Positions 29,129 through 40,138 of a stretch of 64,000 bases of DNA are shown here, in pieces (position 1 is the stretch's first letter; each line of letters starts with the position of its first letter). The translations under genes were made by a program, and so were the position numbers. Location: the NCBI GenBank assembly GCA_958299035.1, contig CATQJL010000112.1, positions 13,492,880 through 13,556,879 on the forward strand. The letters run 5' to 3'. The notes below the pieces were generated by a model. The model saw only the letters and a list, made by a program, of their open reading frames with translations. It searched no databases and was not told the origin of the DNA. This DNA comes from Cylicocyclus nassatus (Eukaryota; Nematoda; Chromadorea; Rhabditida; Strongylidae).

Positions 29129-32100
29129 ATGCCCCTAGGAAAAATCAAATGGGCGCCATTGGAGAAGCCTTGGACCGAGTTGGTAGCAAATTATTGCGCT
29201 TTTGTAGCAAGGTAAGAAACGGTTCTTTATTTTAGCACTTTGTGTAATTGCACCACATCCGGTCTTTGACAAGCAAGTGGCTTTGGAGTATAAGAAGCTA
29301 TTTCCCCATTCAATAAAATCATTTTATTTTTCACTGTTAACTGTTTCCGTAACCATGAAGCGGTTTATTTGGTATTAGTGCAATTGCACAGAATGAGTGT
29401 TAAAATACGGCCGTAGATCATAGTAGAAACTCAACTATGTACAAATAAAATGTTCATGAAACCAGTTCCTAAAGTTTTGCTTTTGTAAAGATCAGGATTC
29501 GATCTCCTAAATTTCTCTTCGCAAAATCAATGAACAAAATTGAAAATTTTGAAGTTTCACATATTTGCTCCAACTTTCATTTCATTCCAAAACTTGTTTC
29601 ATTAGGGAAAAAAATTCTGGGCACTAACCGCGCCACATAGTTTTTCCTGTAGCGCGATTAGCCGTTTGCAGTTTTCTGAAGCATGAAATCGCACCGGTCA
29701 CCCAAATGCACTTCTTCGTTTCTGGTTTCCCCGGAATAAGCACGGGTTCGTCCTGAACTTTGACCATTCGTTGCGCCAAGCATTAAAGCTAATTTCGCGC
29801 ACTAGAGCAGCTTTTTGCGAGTTTGAGGGATAATTGGCTTGCTAAAAAAATTTTTCAGGCATCCATGGCCTTTCATCATTGGACCGTGTATACTAACAGC
29901 AATATTGTCAGTCGGAATATTTCTTAATTTCAATATCGTCCGAGGAGTTTACTATCTTTACTCACCGCTCGACGCACGATGGAAAGCAGAAGAGGCTGTT
30001 TTTGGAGAAAACTGGGCATCCGATGATGAGCACTTCTACCCAGGTAAGCGGGAAAGGTTACTGCATATATCCGAAGCAGTGCCCGGGTAAATTTGGTCAC
30101 TTCGACTTCTTGCATGTGTACTGGTTGAAGCCTTAACTAAGTTATTGTCCGAGCTGCACCTCATATGAAACACTTTTGGCCAAGAACTTGATCTCCAAGC
30201 TCTCGCCCACTACAGTACTTTAGAGTGCGCTTCACTCAGTACGTTGTGGACGAGTTTTTACAGCCATAGACGCAATGAATATATGAGCTGAGCTTGAGCG
30301 ATATTGGATTCCTCAAAATGTTCTCACAAGGCTGAAGCTCACACTTGCCTGAACGCTCAGAATGAGATCCAGAGCAAAACTTTTTTGTCCTAGTGGCTCT
30401 AATTGCAAAATCTTTTTTAAAATAAAGGTGCCATGCACTCCGAAAAAATTCTGGAGTGGTTCTCAGAATTGTTGCGAGTCTATAGCCACAAAATTTGGAA
30501 CAATGGGGCGTGGTCGTAGCCACGCCCCGAAAAAATTCCGTTTACAAGGGGCTAATTTGAATTTTTAAAAGATTAAAAAAATATTTTGGCTATTTACACG
30601 AGAAAACAAGTCACCCGCACATTTTATGGCGCATATAAGTGAAGTTCAACAATTCCGCGACCTATTCTCGGGGGGGGGGGGCTTCCCTCGGTCTGCCTTT
30701 GATTTGCCGGTTTTCACTGAATCCATAGATCATTTGCCTGTTTGAAGACAGTGCTTCAAATTGGTCTGACGATGAGTTGTGCATCGCTTTGAAATCTTCA
30801 CTAACTTAGTCCATATTTATGGATGCCGAAATTCTAGGTAAACACCTCTTAGGTTTGGCTTCTCACTGTAGCACTCTGCAAAGTAATGTATTCGAAGAGT
30901 AACTTTTGATCGTAATAAAGACATTTTTCCAAGCAAAATTGCAGTTCTCGCTTTCCTTGAAGCTCTATAAAGGTGTGACTATTTGACGTTTTAGCAATGA
31001 ATGTTAGCTGTTTACTGTAAGGGCATCCTACAGAAACAGTTCAAGACAGTTATGTAACTGTTGGGAACAATGAATTTGGTTTATAGGAAAAGATTTACTC
31101 CGTCGTCGAGGCCTTTACCTTATCGTGCAAGCGAATGATGGAGGTAATGTGCTGAGAAAGCAGTATGCAGCACAGTTTCTAGAGGTTCAATTTTTTGTAA
31201 TTTCGCTGTTTTTCCATTTATTTTATAATTTACTCTTCAGACGCTAAAATGGGTGACAACAGCTAGGTTTATGTCATCGGAAGGGAAGCACTTTTCTTAT
31301 TCTGATATTTGCCTGCATTTTCAGGTTAGTCCCATAGAAACTGCAGTAATGCGAATTTTCGCAAAAAAAGGATTGCGACGGATTTTTCCTTTGTGACGTA
31401 GTCATCCTGTTGAAAATGTCGTGACAATCCTTTCGGAAATTTATTTTTTCAAGAAAATCGCAATATATGTGCGATGACGAAAAAATGTGTCGCAATCTAT
31501 CTTTTCGAAAGTCTCAAGTTTATTGCTTGACCCATCCCTCGTCTATAAACTAATTATATTTCCAGAACGAATGTTTTTCCAACACACACGCAAAACTTAT
31601 CGCTGATGTGTACTCCAAAGGAGATCAGGTAGATAAGGTTCTTCCCCATAATTTTTTTTACTCAGCAACCATTTCAGGACCATTTCAACATGACGTACCC
31701 TCTCTACCATACAAGATTTGCTACTGAGCCGATAGATGTATCGCGAACCCTCGGTGGTGTCACAGTTCGAGGTGATCGTGTCGTTTCGGCTAAGGCATGG
31801 CTAGTTTTGTTCCAGCTGAAGCATCACCAGCCAAGCACCGAGAAACTCAGCGCGTGAGTTTTGTTGTTTCTAATAAGATATAGTGTCCAGGCATATTTGG
31901 GTACCGGGGTTTCTTACGTGGAAACTGATTACGAGCTTTTAGTCGGGCCATTATCCAAATGGCAGTTCATAAGATTTCTTCGCGGCCGTTAAATTCATCT
32001 CTAAACTTTCGCCCAGAACCGTATGCCGATCGGTCTGCTTGAAAGAAATACGGTTTAGGGCAAGTTTGAAATTGAATTTATTTACCAAGAATGAATCGCA

Positions 32101-35100
32101 TGAGTTACTAGTTTGACAATGACTAATTTAAGGCCTCCCAAACAGTGTCCACATTAGAATTTGAAATCCAAAGTACAGATTCTCAGATTACCCGGAACTG
32201 CCCAAAATTTCCCAGAACACAATTTCAGAGACTTCGAAAATGCCATTGTTCGAGCGATAGAGGGTGGCGCGGCTCCAGGAAGACTATTGAACATATATTA
32301 TTTCCATTCCGATACTTTTGAGCAGGAATTGGCAAATGAAAACAAGAGAATTACACCGAAGTGAGTTCAAAAATGAATTTTTATGGTCCTGGCATGATTT
32401 TGAGCGCGATCTTTTTTTCCTCTCATTCTTCCTTACAATGATTCTTGTGACTAGTGAATTCAGTAAGATGATCCAAAACGATACTCCGGTTCAAACCACA
32501 AGTCTGAGCAGTATAAGCACACATAGTTCTACAAAACTCATGAAACTCGTACCTCAATCAACCGTAAGACTTCAGCACACAAATCATATGCATAACCGAC
32601 AAATTTACGCGGAAGTCCATTTTTGAATAAAGAGATTCAATCCTGACTTTTAATTCTAAGAATACCGTAAACTTCCAAACGGAAGTTTAAATATAAAAAA
32701 CTATAAAAACGAAAATAATGTGTAATTTGAACTGTAGAATATTCTTCTTCCCTTTCATGTCTTGGTTGTACCGAAATTTTCTGACAATAATTACTATTTC
32801 AGCGATCACCATTTTCAGATTTTCCATCACATTCTCCGTCCTCATACTGTTTTCGATACTTTGCACATTCAACCTGAAATGGATCTCGTTACCATCTGGC
32901 GTATTCGCTTTTTCGAACGAGGATACGAAGATTCCTGTAGTGGACTGGGTTAGTGAAAATATTCCGGTCATTCCAAAAACTCCTCAAGCCCATATCAGGT
33001 GCTCAGCAAGCCTTTTATGGGAATAGTTGGAGTCGTTTCCGCCTTGATGGCTATCATTTCTTCTACGGGACTATTACTACTGCTAGGAGTAACTTTCGTA
33101 GACATGTGTACTGTTATGCCATTTCTTAGTCTGAGTAAGTGCTTTCCTCCAAAGAATTTTTTCTCTGGAAAAATTTCGAATTACTTTTCCAGCAATCGGC
33201 ATCGATGATTCTTTCCTGATGTTGGCTGCATGGCATGAGACTTCTCGTCACCTTTCTGTCGTGAATCGTGTGAGGACCTCGATGAAGCATGCTGCTGTCT
33301 CCATCAGTATCACAACCTTAACAGATGCCCTGGCATTTCTCATCGGAGCCATTGCACCTCTTCCAGCGGTAATCAAACAATTACTTATTATTAAGCTTGA
33401 CCAAATTCTTAGGTGAAATATTTCTGCTTCTACTCCTGTGCAGCTGTAGTTTTCATCTTCATCTATTGCTTGACGATGTTTGTTGCATTCCTTGCCTTAC
33501 AAGGCAGGCTAGAGGCTAACGGACTGAACTCGACGCTGATGACTCCTGTGAAAGATTTGTCAAGACCAGGTTCGTGAGCAGTTCGCATCAGCTTAGAGGC
33601 ATTATCCTGCCATCAAAACTTCCATTATGGAAGCTGATTGGAATCGCTCAAAGCCAAGCGGTAGCGCGCATGATTTACTCGTGGCCGAATTCTGGCTTCA
33701 AACTCCCTTACAGTACCGTACCTTACGGACCAATCAGGATTTTGAGTGCAATAAATTACGGTCAGGTCTTGTGTTCAGACTCAAAATCCTCCTCCGATTC
33801 ATAAGATCCACGGCTCAGGCACATAGGTTCCGTCTCACCTTTCATCTGGTCCAAGAACTTTTTCTTTAAGAAGGAAACGTTAAAATTTCTGTCTGTTTGT
33901 CATGCTCCCAAAAATTCTTCTAATCGGCTTTGGATCTTCATTAGCTTAAATAAATTGTAAGGAAATAGGCGTGGCGCAAACATCGAACAAAATTTTTTCA
34001 TTGCTGACGTAGCTTTAAAACGTCTAAAAAATCCCAGTCGCCCAAAGACATGTAAAGAGCTGGTTATTTTATCCATTATAGATATTTTCAAATTTGATGA
34101 TCCCAATATGAGTAGGGAGGAAAGGCTTTTCAATCAAAGAGACAAAGTGCTCGATCCTCTTCCAGAGAAACTGACAATGATGGATCTTGCTTTCCATATG
34201 GGATCTGTAATAGATGATGTACCAGATGTGGCATGCATAAATAACAATGACATCAAACAGAGATCTAATTATAATCAGGAAGATACAAAGGTAATTTTTA
34301 TCTCAAGTTTGGTCTCATTGTTCGAATTTTGATCAACTGAGACTGCATCACAGGAAATAGATGGACGAATGTGGTATCAGCGTTTCTTCGAGGATTACTA
34401 CGCTCCATTTATCACTCAAAAATTGATGGTGGCATTTTCTGTAGTACTTTTCTGTTCCTATGTAGCCGCCGCCGTAGTAGGATGTCAAAAAGTTGTCGTA
34501 GGATTTGATGTAAGTTTTGTTTTGGCTGAAATGTTACAATAAGAAACTCAGACAAAAATGATGTTGGTTTAAACACAACAGCTTTGTAAATTCTGTATGT
34601 AACTCCGCAAGTGGCAGTCAAAATTTTTTTCGGGAAAAGATGGGAGGGAAATCTAGAGGTCTATTCCGAATGAAGACCCAAAGTGAGACTTATTATGAAA
34701 AATTGTTTTCAAGTTTGACCTATAACTTGCAATTTGAAAAACAAAATCAAAAAAGTCTACAAATCTAGTACTTCAAATTAGAATTATTTTTCACAATGTA
34801 AAATGTAGCACTATTAAAATTTTGTGACAAATTTTCGGGGTAGAGGGTTGAATTTCATTACTGTGATCTACAAATTTGATTTATTTGTAATGAAATGTAT
34901 TAATGTATTGTTAAACTCCAGCTCATGAATATTGTACTTGCTGAGTCGAGACCTCGCCGATTCCTCGAACTGCGCAAAAAGTTCTTTCCGGAAGATTTTT
35001 CAAGGTTGGATGTAGCCGTGATGAAACCTCCACGAATGGAAGTAGCTAGTGAACGCTTAAAATTTTTGAAAATTATGGAGAAATTTGAGGTAAAAACACA

Positions 35101-37505
35101 TCTTTCTTTTCTTCTTGGCACAGCAAAGCAGTGGTATCAACGCAGAGTACTGCTACATCCAACCTTGAAAAATCTTCCGGAAAGAACTTTTTGCGCAGTT
35201 CGAGGAATCGGCGAGGTCTCGACTCAGCAAGTACAATATTCATGAGCTGGAGTTTAACAATACATTAATACATTTCATTACAAATAAATCAAATTTGTAG
35301 ATCACAGTAATGAAATTCAACCCTCTACCCCGAAAATTTGTCACAAAATTTTAATAGTGCTACATTTTACATTGTGAAAAATAATTCTAATTTGAAGTAC
35401 TAGATTTGTAGACTTTTTTGATTTTGTTTTCAAATTGCAAGTTATAGGTCAAACTTGAAAACAATTTTTCATAATAAGTCTCACTTTGGGTCTTCATTCG
35501 CACTGAGTCCTCTTTTTTTTCTAGAATTTAGAAGGAATAAATTTTGAAAGTTTGAGTTTTTTCGCAAATTTTCTTATGAGCAAATTATACGAATTTTTCG
35601 AATTTTCTGACAAAGAAAAATGCTTTTTCTAACAGCAATGTTTTTTCCAGAGAGCTCTGTGACAGTCATCCACAGTATGGTCTAAGTACCTATACTCCGT
35701 TATGGAATCTAGCTGATCAGTACGAAATCATGTGGCCCCAAACTTTGCAGGACCTCTACATATCCGTTGGTCTGTAACTTTTTTGAAAAAATTCGTCAAA
35801 AAATCACCCTACTTTTCAGCTGTCATGCTCTGTGTGGCCGTGCTATTTATTCCACAACCACTTTGTGCTCCTCTGATAGGCTTATCCATCGCTTCTGTAG
35901 CACTTGGAGTGCTTGGCATCATGCCATTTATTGGGGTAAATTTAGATGCGACGTCAATGATAACTATTGCAATGAGTGTTGGATTCTCTGTTGGTGGGTA
36001 TTTCTAGGAAATTCAACATTTCACATTTTTAAACATTGAAAACTACACTTGAAAAACCAGAATTCTCATGAAAAAGCAAAAAATTATGAACAGTGAATTC
36101 TTCGGGCCACTGTTCCGCACTTTTGTCGCGGTAACTTTGATCTTCATAGTTTATACGTACTTCAAAAGAACGAGAGTGACGGTGAAAGAGATATTTTTCC
36201 TGTTGAAGTTATTGCACCATTCATTTGAAAATTTCTGGAATGCTTTCAAATTTCCGGCGACAATAAGCTAATTTTTGAATAGCTTTGAATTCGCGAAGTT
36301 GTTTCTGAAATTCGACCCACTTGCACAGTCTTATGACTCATGTAGACCATCTTCGTTTACGAATCTTTTTTCCTTTCTCTCTCTCTCCCCCCGCCCCCCC
36401 CCCCCTCCGCCCCCACCCCCACGGACGGTTACGATGACATAGCACACTGCGAATAAAATACTTTCAGCAACTATATGAGTACAAATATTGCATCCCTCTC
36501 ATATTTATCACCCCAACATCTTCATTTGCCACAGATTGGAATGAAACCAGATTGAACTAATTTCATCTCAGATTTTGCTGCTCATGTCTCCTATGCATTC
36601 ATGACGCAAAAGATCGACGATAAATCTCATGACGAGTAAGTTTTAGTTTCCTTAGATTCAAACATATCTCTCTTTTGCAAAACTAAATAAGACAAAAATA
36701 ATTGCCTGCTTGTAGATTCTGAAAAACTAAGGTGAACGCATAGATTGAGTTTTTTATTTTAATTAGCTTGCAAGGGTGATGAGTTTCTTTTCGAGCCGCG
36801 AAAATTTTTTAAGAAAGAGTGTTGTAATTTTAGAATGCATTCACGTGAATGTAATAGATGAAAATGCTGTTAGCTCCGTTATGCTTTCTATCCAGTCACT
36901 GGAATGATGGGAATCAAAATATAGTAGAAGCTTAAACATGACATAAAGGCACTAGTAGAGGCATAAAAGCGTTGGATTTCAAGCCTATGTAATGAGTGAG
37001 GAAGAATGCGGGGTTTGGAATGATGACAGAAAAACCCGCTAATCAAAATTTGTACTTGCTGACAAGGAAAACTTTGAGAAATTATATCAGAAAACATATT
37101 GGAATCTGAGAAAACGCTAAAATTTTTTGAACTTCTTCAGCCCCTCATACTCTCGACTACGAGCAACCCTTGGTACTGTTGGTTGGCCAATCACCCAAGC
37201 ATCCATCTCGGTTCTTCTAGGAATATCGTCCCTCTCCTTTGTGGATAGCTATGTTGTGCAAACATGCTTCAAGACTGTACTTCTCGTTATTAGTTTCGGT
37301 GAGCTACAGCATCCCTACAGTCTTTATCGGACAAAGTAGGAACTATGAACTTTTTCAAGGAATTATGCATGCCCTGTTGCTGCTCCCTCTTGTTCTGATG
37401 TTCACTCACCGACTATATCTCGCTTGTGCTGCATCTCAACGACGATCTCAAGGAAACTTACCGCAGAAAAGAAACGAAATTGGAGACAAGATTCGAAATT
37501 CTTGA
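29129..37505 (+). CDS. Patched-related (PTR) membrane protein with sterol-sensing domain, broken model
   Basis: PTR proteins are RND-type 12-pass membrane proteins related to Patched, expanded in nematodes and tied to moulting, cuticle and lipid traffic. Exons: 29129-29211, 29859-30043, 31087-31184, 31241-31324, 31566-31628, 31678-31853, 32229-32360, 32819-32948, 32999-33134, 33193-33368, 33413-33569, 34082-34290, 34354-34509, 34922-35089, then a break, 35651-35769, 35820-35993, 36572-36635, 37141-37298, 37360-37505. Seen: YCAFVARHPWPFIIGP and a first membrane segment; the sterol-sensing domain from FSITFSVLILFSILCTF through TIGIDDSFLMLAAWHET; a second half from QKLMVAFSVVLFCSYVAA to GVNLDATSMITIAMSVGFSVDFAAHVSYAF. 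About 651 residues before and 220 after the break. Phase closes everywhere except between 35089 and 35651, where an adapter-bearing inverted duplication lies and loop exons appear to be missing. I cannot assign a ptr number. Confidence 0.85.
30505..30528. repeat. Short perfect hairpin in PTR intron 2
   Basis: GGGGCGTGG, six-base loop TCGTAG, then CCACGCCCC. The stem is GC-only in very AT-rich surroundings. Function unknown; it may be the core of a decayed foldback element. Confidence 0.6.
34667..35016 (+). repeat. Left arm of a ~350 bp near-perfect inverted repeat
   Basis: Covers 255 bp of PTR intron 13 and the first 95 bp of the exon beginning at 34922. Its reverse complement is present at 35152-35500. 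By eye the arms differ by one base in an A-run (GAAAAAC here, GAAAAC in the copy's complement). Such identity across intron and exon means the copy is very recent or artificial. Confidence 0.93.
35126..35150 (+). other. Sequence identical to SMART amplification primer
   Basis: The 25 bases at 35126-35150 begin AAGCAGTGGTATCAACGCAG and continue AGTAC. This is, from memory, the commercial SMART/template-switching PCR primer, which is not natural worm sequence. It sits exactly between the sequence following the left arm and the first base or so of the inverted arm. It marks a chimeric, amplified molecule built into the assembly. Confidence 0.93.
35152..35500 (-). repeat. Right arm of the inverted repeat (inverted copy of PTR exon)
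   Basis: Reverse complement of 34667-35016, starting directly after the primer-like sequence. After 35500 the sequence differs from the left flank (CACTGAG against the complement of GGTCTATTC). The exon copy here is antisense to the gene and cannot be spliced into it. Confidence 0.93.
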
Positions 37506-37814
37506 TAACTTGTGCTTTCCATTTAAATTTGCTAAATTAAACTTATTCGAATGGCCGTGAGCATTGACAGCCATGCATTAATGGTTCCACGCGGTGACAG
37601 CCTCAAAACACTTTTATTAATCTGGCAAATAATACAAACACTTTGCTAGCATGCACATGAAATGCAATTCGAGAAGGGATGTGCCGAATGTCGACTTTTC
37701 GGGGCTACTCGTACATGCAATGTTGTTTACCCGAAAAAAAGAAGAAAAGTAAATTGTAGAGCGCTAAAAGACCCCTCTTCCTGAAAATGTGTAACGGATT
37801 TGAAGTCTATAATA
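37506..37814. other. PTR 3' flank, no gene seen
   Basis: Presumed 3' UTR and flank of the PTR gene. No clear AATAAA close to the stop; AATAAT-like sequence near 37629. It ends at the mariner-like element. Confidence 0.45.
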
Positions 37815-38729
37815 TTAGGTTGATTCATAATTAATGCACGTTTTCTATACTTTAACTTGCAACCGAGATAATTCTTTTTTGAAAAGACATTTCTGGGCGC
37901 AATAAAAGCTACTATAACCACCAGATCAGTGGCTATTAAACAAATACTTATGCGTGACCGCATCTATTACAAGAAAGATTGTCTGGCCCGAAGATTGCCA
38001 ACAACTTTTTTTAGAAGCCTCTTCTTTAAGAGAGCACAACTTATGCTGCAATGAAGTAGGATGTAGTAGACTTCGCTCATCGTGTAGCCAAGGGTCTCTT
38101 GAGCAGTAAGGCCAAATTTGGATTTCACGGAGAATTTTTGAAAAAAATATCGTAAAAAAATCGAAAGTGCTCACTTTTTTTGGCATCTCGGCGGGTTCAA
38201 AAATCGGTTATTTTTGAAATAATTTCATTCTTCTCCACTGGAAAGTGAGAAAACCTAACGCTTTTCTACCATCAAGTCAACTAGGTCTACCCTTGCTGAA
38301 TAGTGCAAAAGACCTGCGATCGCTTTTTTGCTGCGAAGTTTTATATGGCACGAAAGGGCAGCGACGCTCACTCAAGTTCGCGATTGAACTTCTCGGCTCA
38401 GTATCCATGGAATATTTTGCTCAAAAAGCATCTTGTAACACAAAGTTTCATGATCCTTATGCATATTTTTTGAAATTAATCCGGCCATTCCTCATGAATT
38501 TAGGGCAAAAAGAGTGAAAAGCAGAAATTTTGGGATTTAGTCTCTTTCATTTGAAGGCTTAGAACTTTGGAACGAAAGGAGATGTACGAAAGCGAAGGCC
38601 CGCATAAGAAACTAGAAAAACGCTCTTTTAGAGGGCGTAAAAAGTTTTTGGGGAAATTGGTAACACATCAAATACTAGCTCTTGGAAGAAGAGGTAAGAA
38701 AAACGTGCATTAATTATGAATCAACCTAA
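37815..38729. mobile_element. Mariner-like element with clean ends, non-autonomous
   Basis: Terminal inverted repeats of about 30 bp are almost perfect: TTAGGTTGATTCATAATTAA at the left and TTAATTATGAATCAACCTAA at the right, each continuing with TGCACGTTTT or its complement. TA flanks both ends (37813-37814, 38730-38731). The 915 bp body has only broken open frames, and I find none of the mariner transposase signatures (DDD catalytic blocks, WVPHEL). Confidence 0.85.
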
Positions 38730-39259
38730 TATTATTAGGCGCTATGTATGAAATTGAGCAAGCACTGCATCATCTTTTGCATACAAAATAAGCTTACAAA
38801 GTCAATCTAGATTGAACCCGTAGTAAACTTTTTTTGGAGAACGTCATTTTTCTCATAAAGTCGAAAGCTAATTTTAGGGTGAAAGAATACTTGGTGACAG
38901 CGGCCTTCCGATACGTGACATACGTCATGACATTTGCCTTGAAGCGCAGATTTCAGAAGTGTGTTTGTTATCGCAGAACGATCCTTGGACCGTGTATCCC
39001 CGCATCTAACGTGTTTGCAAGAGTACTAGTAATTTCGATAAGTGCTAATGGTGTTGAACGGTTTAGCGGTTTGCGCTGTCGATTATTGCACAGTTGAAGT
39101 TGGCATACCTTTGATAGTCTAAAGACAGGGCGTCAAAAGTAAAGGTTGTTTGAATATCTGCTCCTACAAAAAGTGAAGATTGTTTATAGAAACTCAGCAA
39201 AGAAAAAAAATGCAAAACAGCTTACAAAAGCAAAAGACTCTTGGAAACCGGATAAAAAT

Positions 39260-39419
39260 GCTGCAGGGGTGGAGGACTATATGTCGCCGAATTTTGAAGA
39301 GTCCCGCGCGGATTCCCTGCAGGAACGCTTGTCCGCGCATGTACAAGGGTGCGTATTTGTCGCAAATGACCCCGGGGACCGCCCTTTTTCGGCGACATAG
39401 TCCTCTACCCATGCTGCAG
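39260..39419. repeat. Foldback element, ~30 bp arms
   Basis: Left arm from GCTGCAGGGGTGGAGGACTA to GTCGCCGA, right arm TCGGCGACATAGTCCTCTAC to GCTGCAG. The arms pair with a few mismatches around a GC-rich loop of about 100 bp that contains a CCCCGGGG palindrome. Composition is far from the local AT-rich background. Confidence 0.7.
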
Positions 39420-40042
39420 TAAGTTTGAAATCTTTCTTTGGCGGCATTTCGAAGTGCAGGTTTTCTCTCCAGGACCAGGCAATCCACACAACACGGGGAA
39501 AACGAGGAAGAGCTTATTTTCTTCATGTGACTGTTACAAAACAACCATATTTCGAAAATGGTGTCAAGAAGAAGATGAAAGAAAAGAATTACCTATGAAA
39601 ACGCAAGGTTTCTTTTTCACTAACTTGAAATGCACGTCAAACCAAATCTAATTTTTTATGCGTCATTTAGAATTTTATCCCGTTCTCACATTCCTGTTTT
39701 CTGGGACGTTGTCTGAATTGTTGCACTCATTACTGAGTAATAATCGACCAGCTGGAAAGGAACAAGGTAAAGAAAAGCGCACTTGTTACGATTTTTCACA
39801 AAAACCGCCATAATCGAAGAATTAGCGGTGGGTCGTTGCCTACGTAATGGACAGGAGCAAAATCGCCTGAAAAAAAAGTTAAACTAGGTAAAAAACAAGA
39901 GATTTCCGAAGACACAGTTTCTGCTGGATTTCTCATTTGAATCAAAAAATGCGATTCCTTTGTAGCGTAAAAGTAAAGATCAAGAGATTTAACACGATAT
40001 ATAGCTTGCTAGAATTGGGTTCGAAACAACGAAGCAAGGGGT

Positions 40043-40138
40043 ACCAGAGCCAAATGTCCCGTGGCCCGCGTTCGCGGTAGCAAGGTAGCGCGCAACGCGC
40101 GGAGACAGACCAGAGCCGACAGGGCATCTGGCTCTGGT
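40043..40138. repeat. GC-rich hairpin with internal palindromes
   Basis: ACCAGAGCCAAATGTCCC (40043-40060) pairs with GGGCATCTGGCTCTGGT (40122-40138) with two mismatches. The loop carries GCGCGCAACGCGCG and another CCAGAGCC. A GC-rich island of roughly 130 bp in AT-rich DNA. A tRNA was considered and rejected. Confidence 0.65.

Noticed and set aside
29149..29211. Alternative first ATG of the PTR gene at 29149 (MGAIGEALDRVG…)
   Set aside because: That frame does not join the next exon; the frame from 29129 gives the family-typical YCAFVARHPWPF across the junction.
32161..32228. Extending PTR exon 7 upstream to an acceptor near 32159
   Set aside because: From the preceding phase it meets a stop at once, whereas the TTTCAG at 32221-32228 gives a clean in-frame continuation (KLSADFENAIV).
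33574..33869. Open frames between PTR exons, some with plausible-looking content
   Set aside because: They lie in the intron between exons ending 33569 and starting 34082, whose phases fit each other exactly, and they do not continue the PTR sequence.
40010..40040. GGGTTCGAAAC resembling a tRNA B box
   Set aside because: No matching A box, acceptor stem or cloverleaf could be drawn around it.
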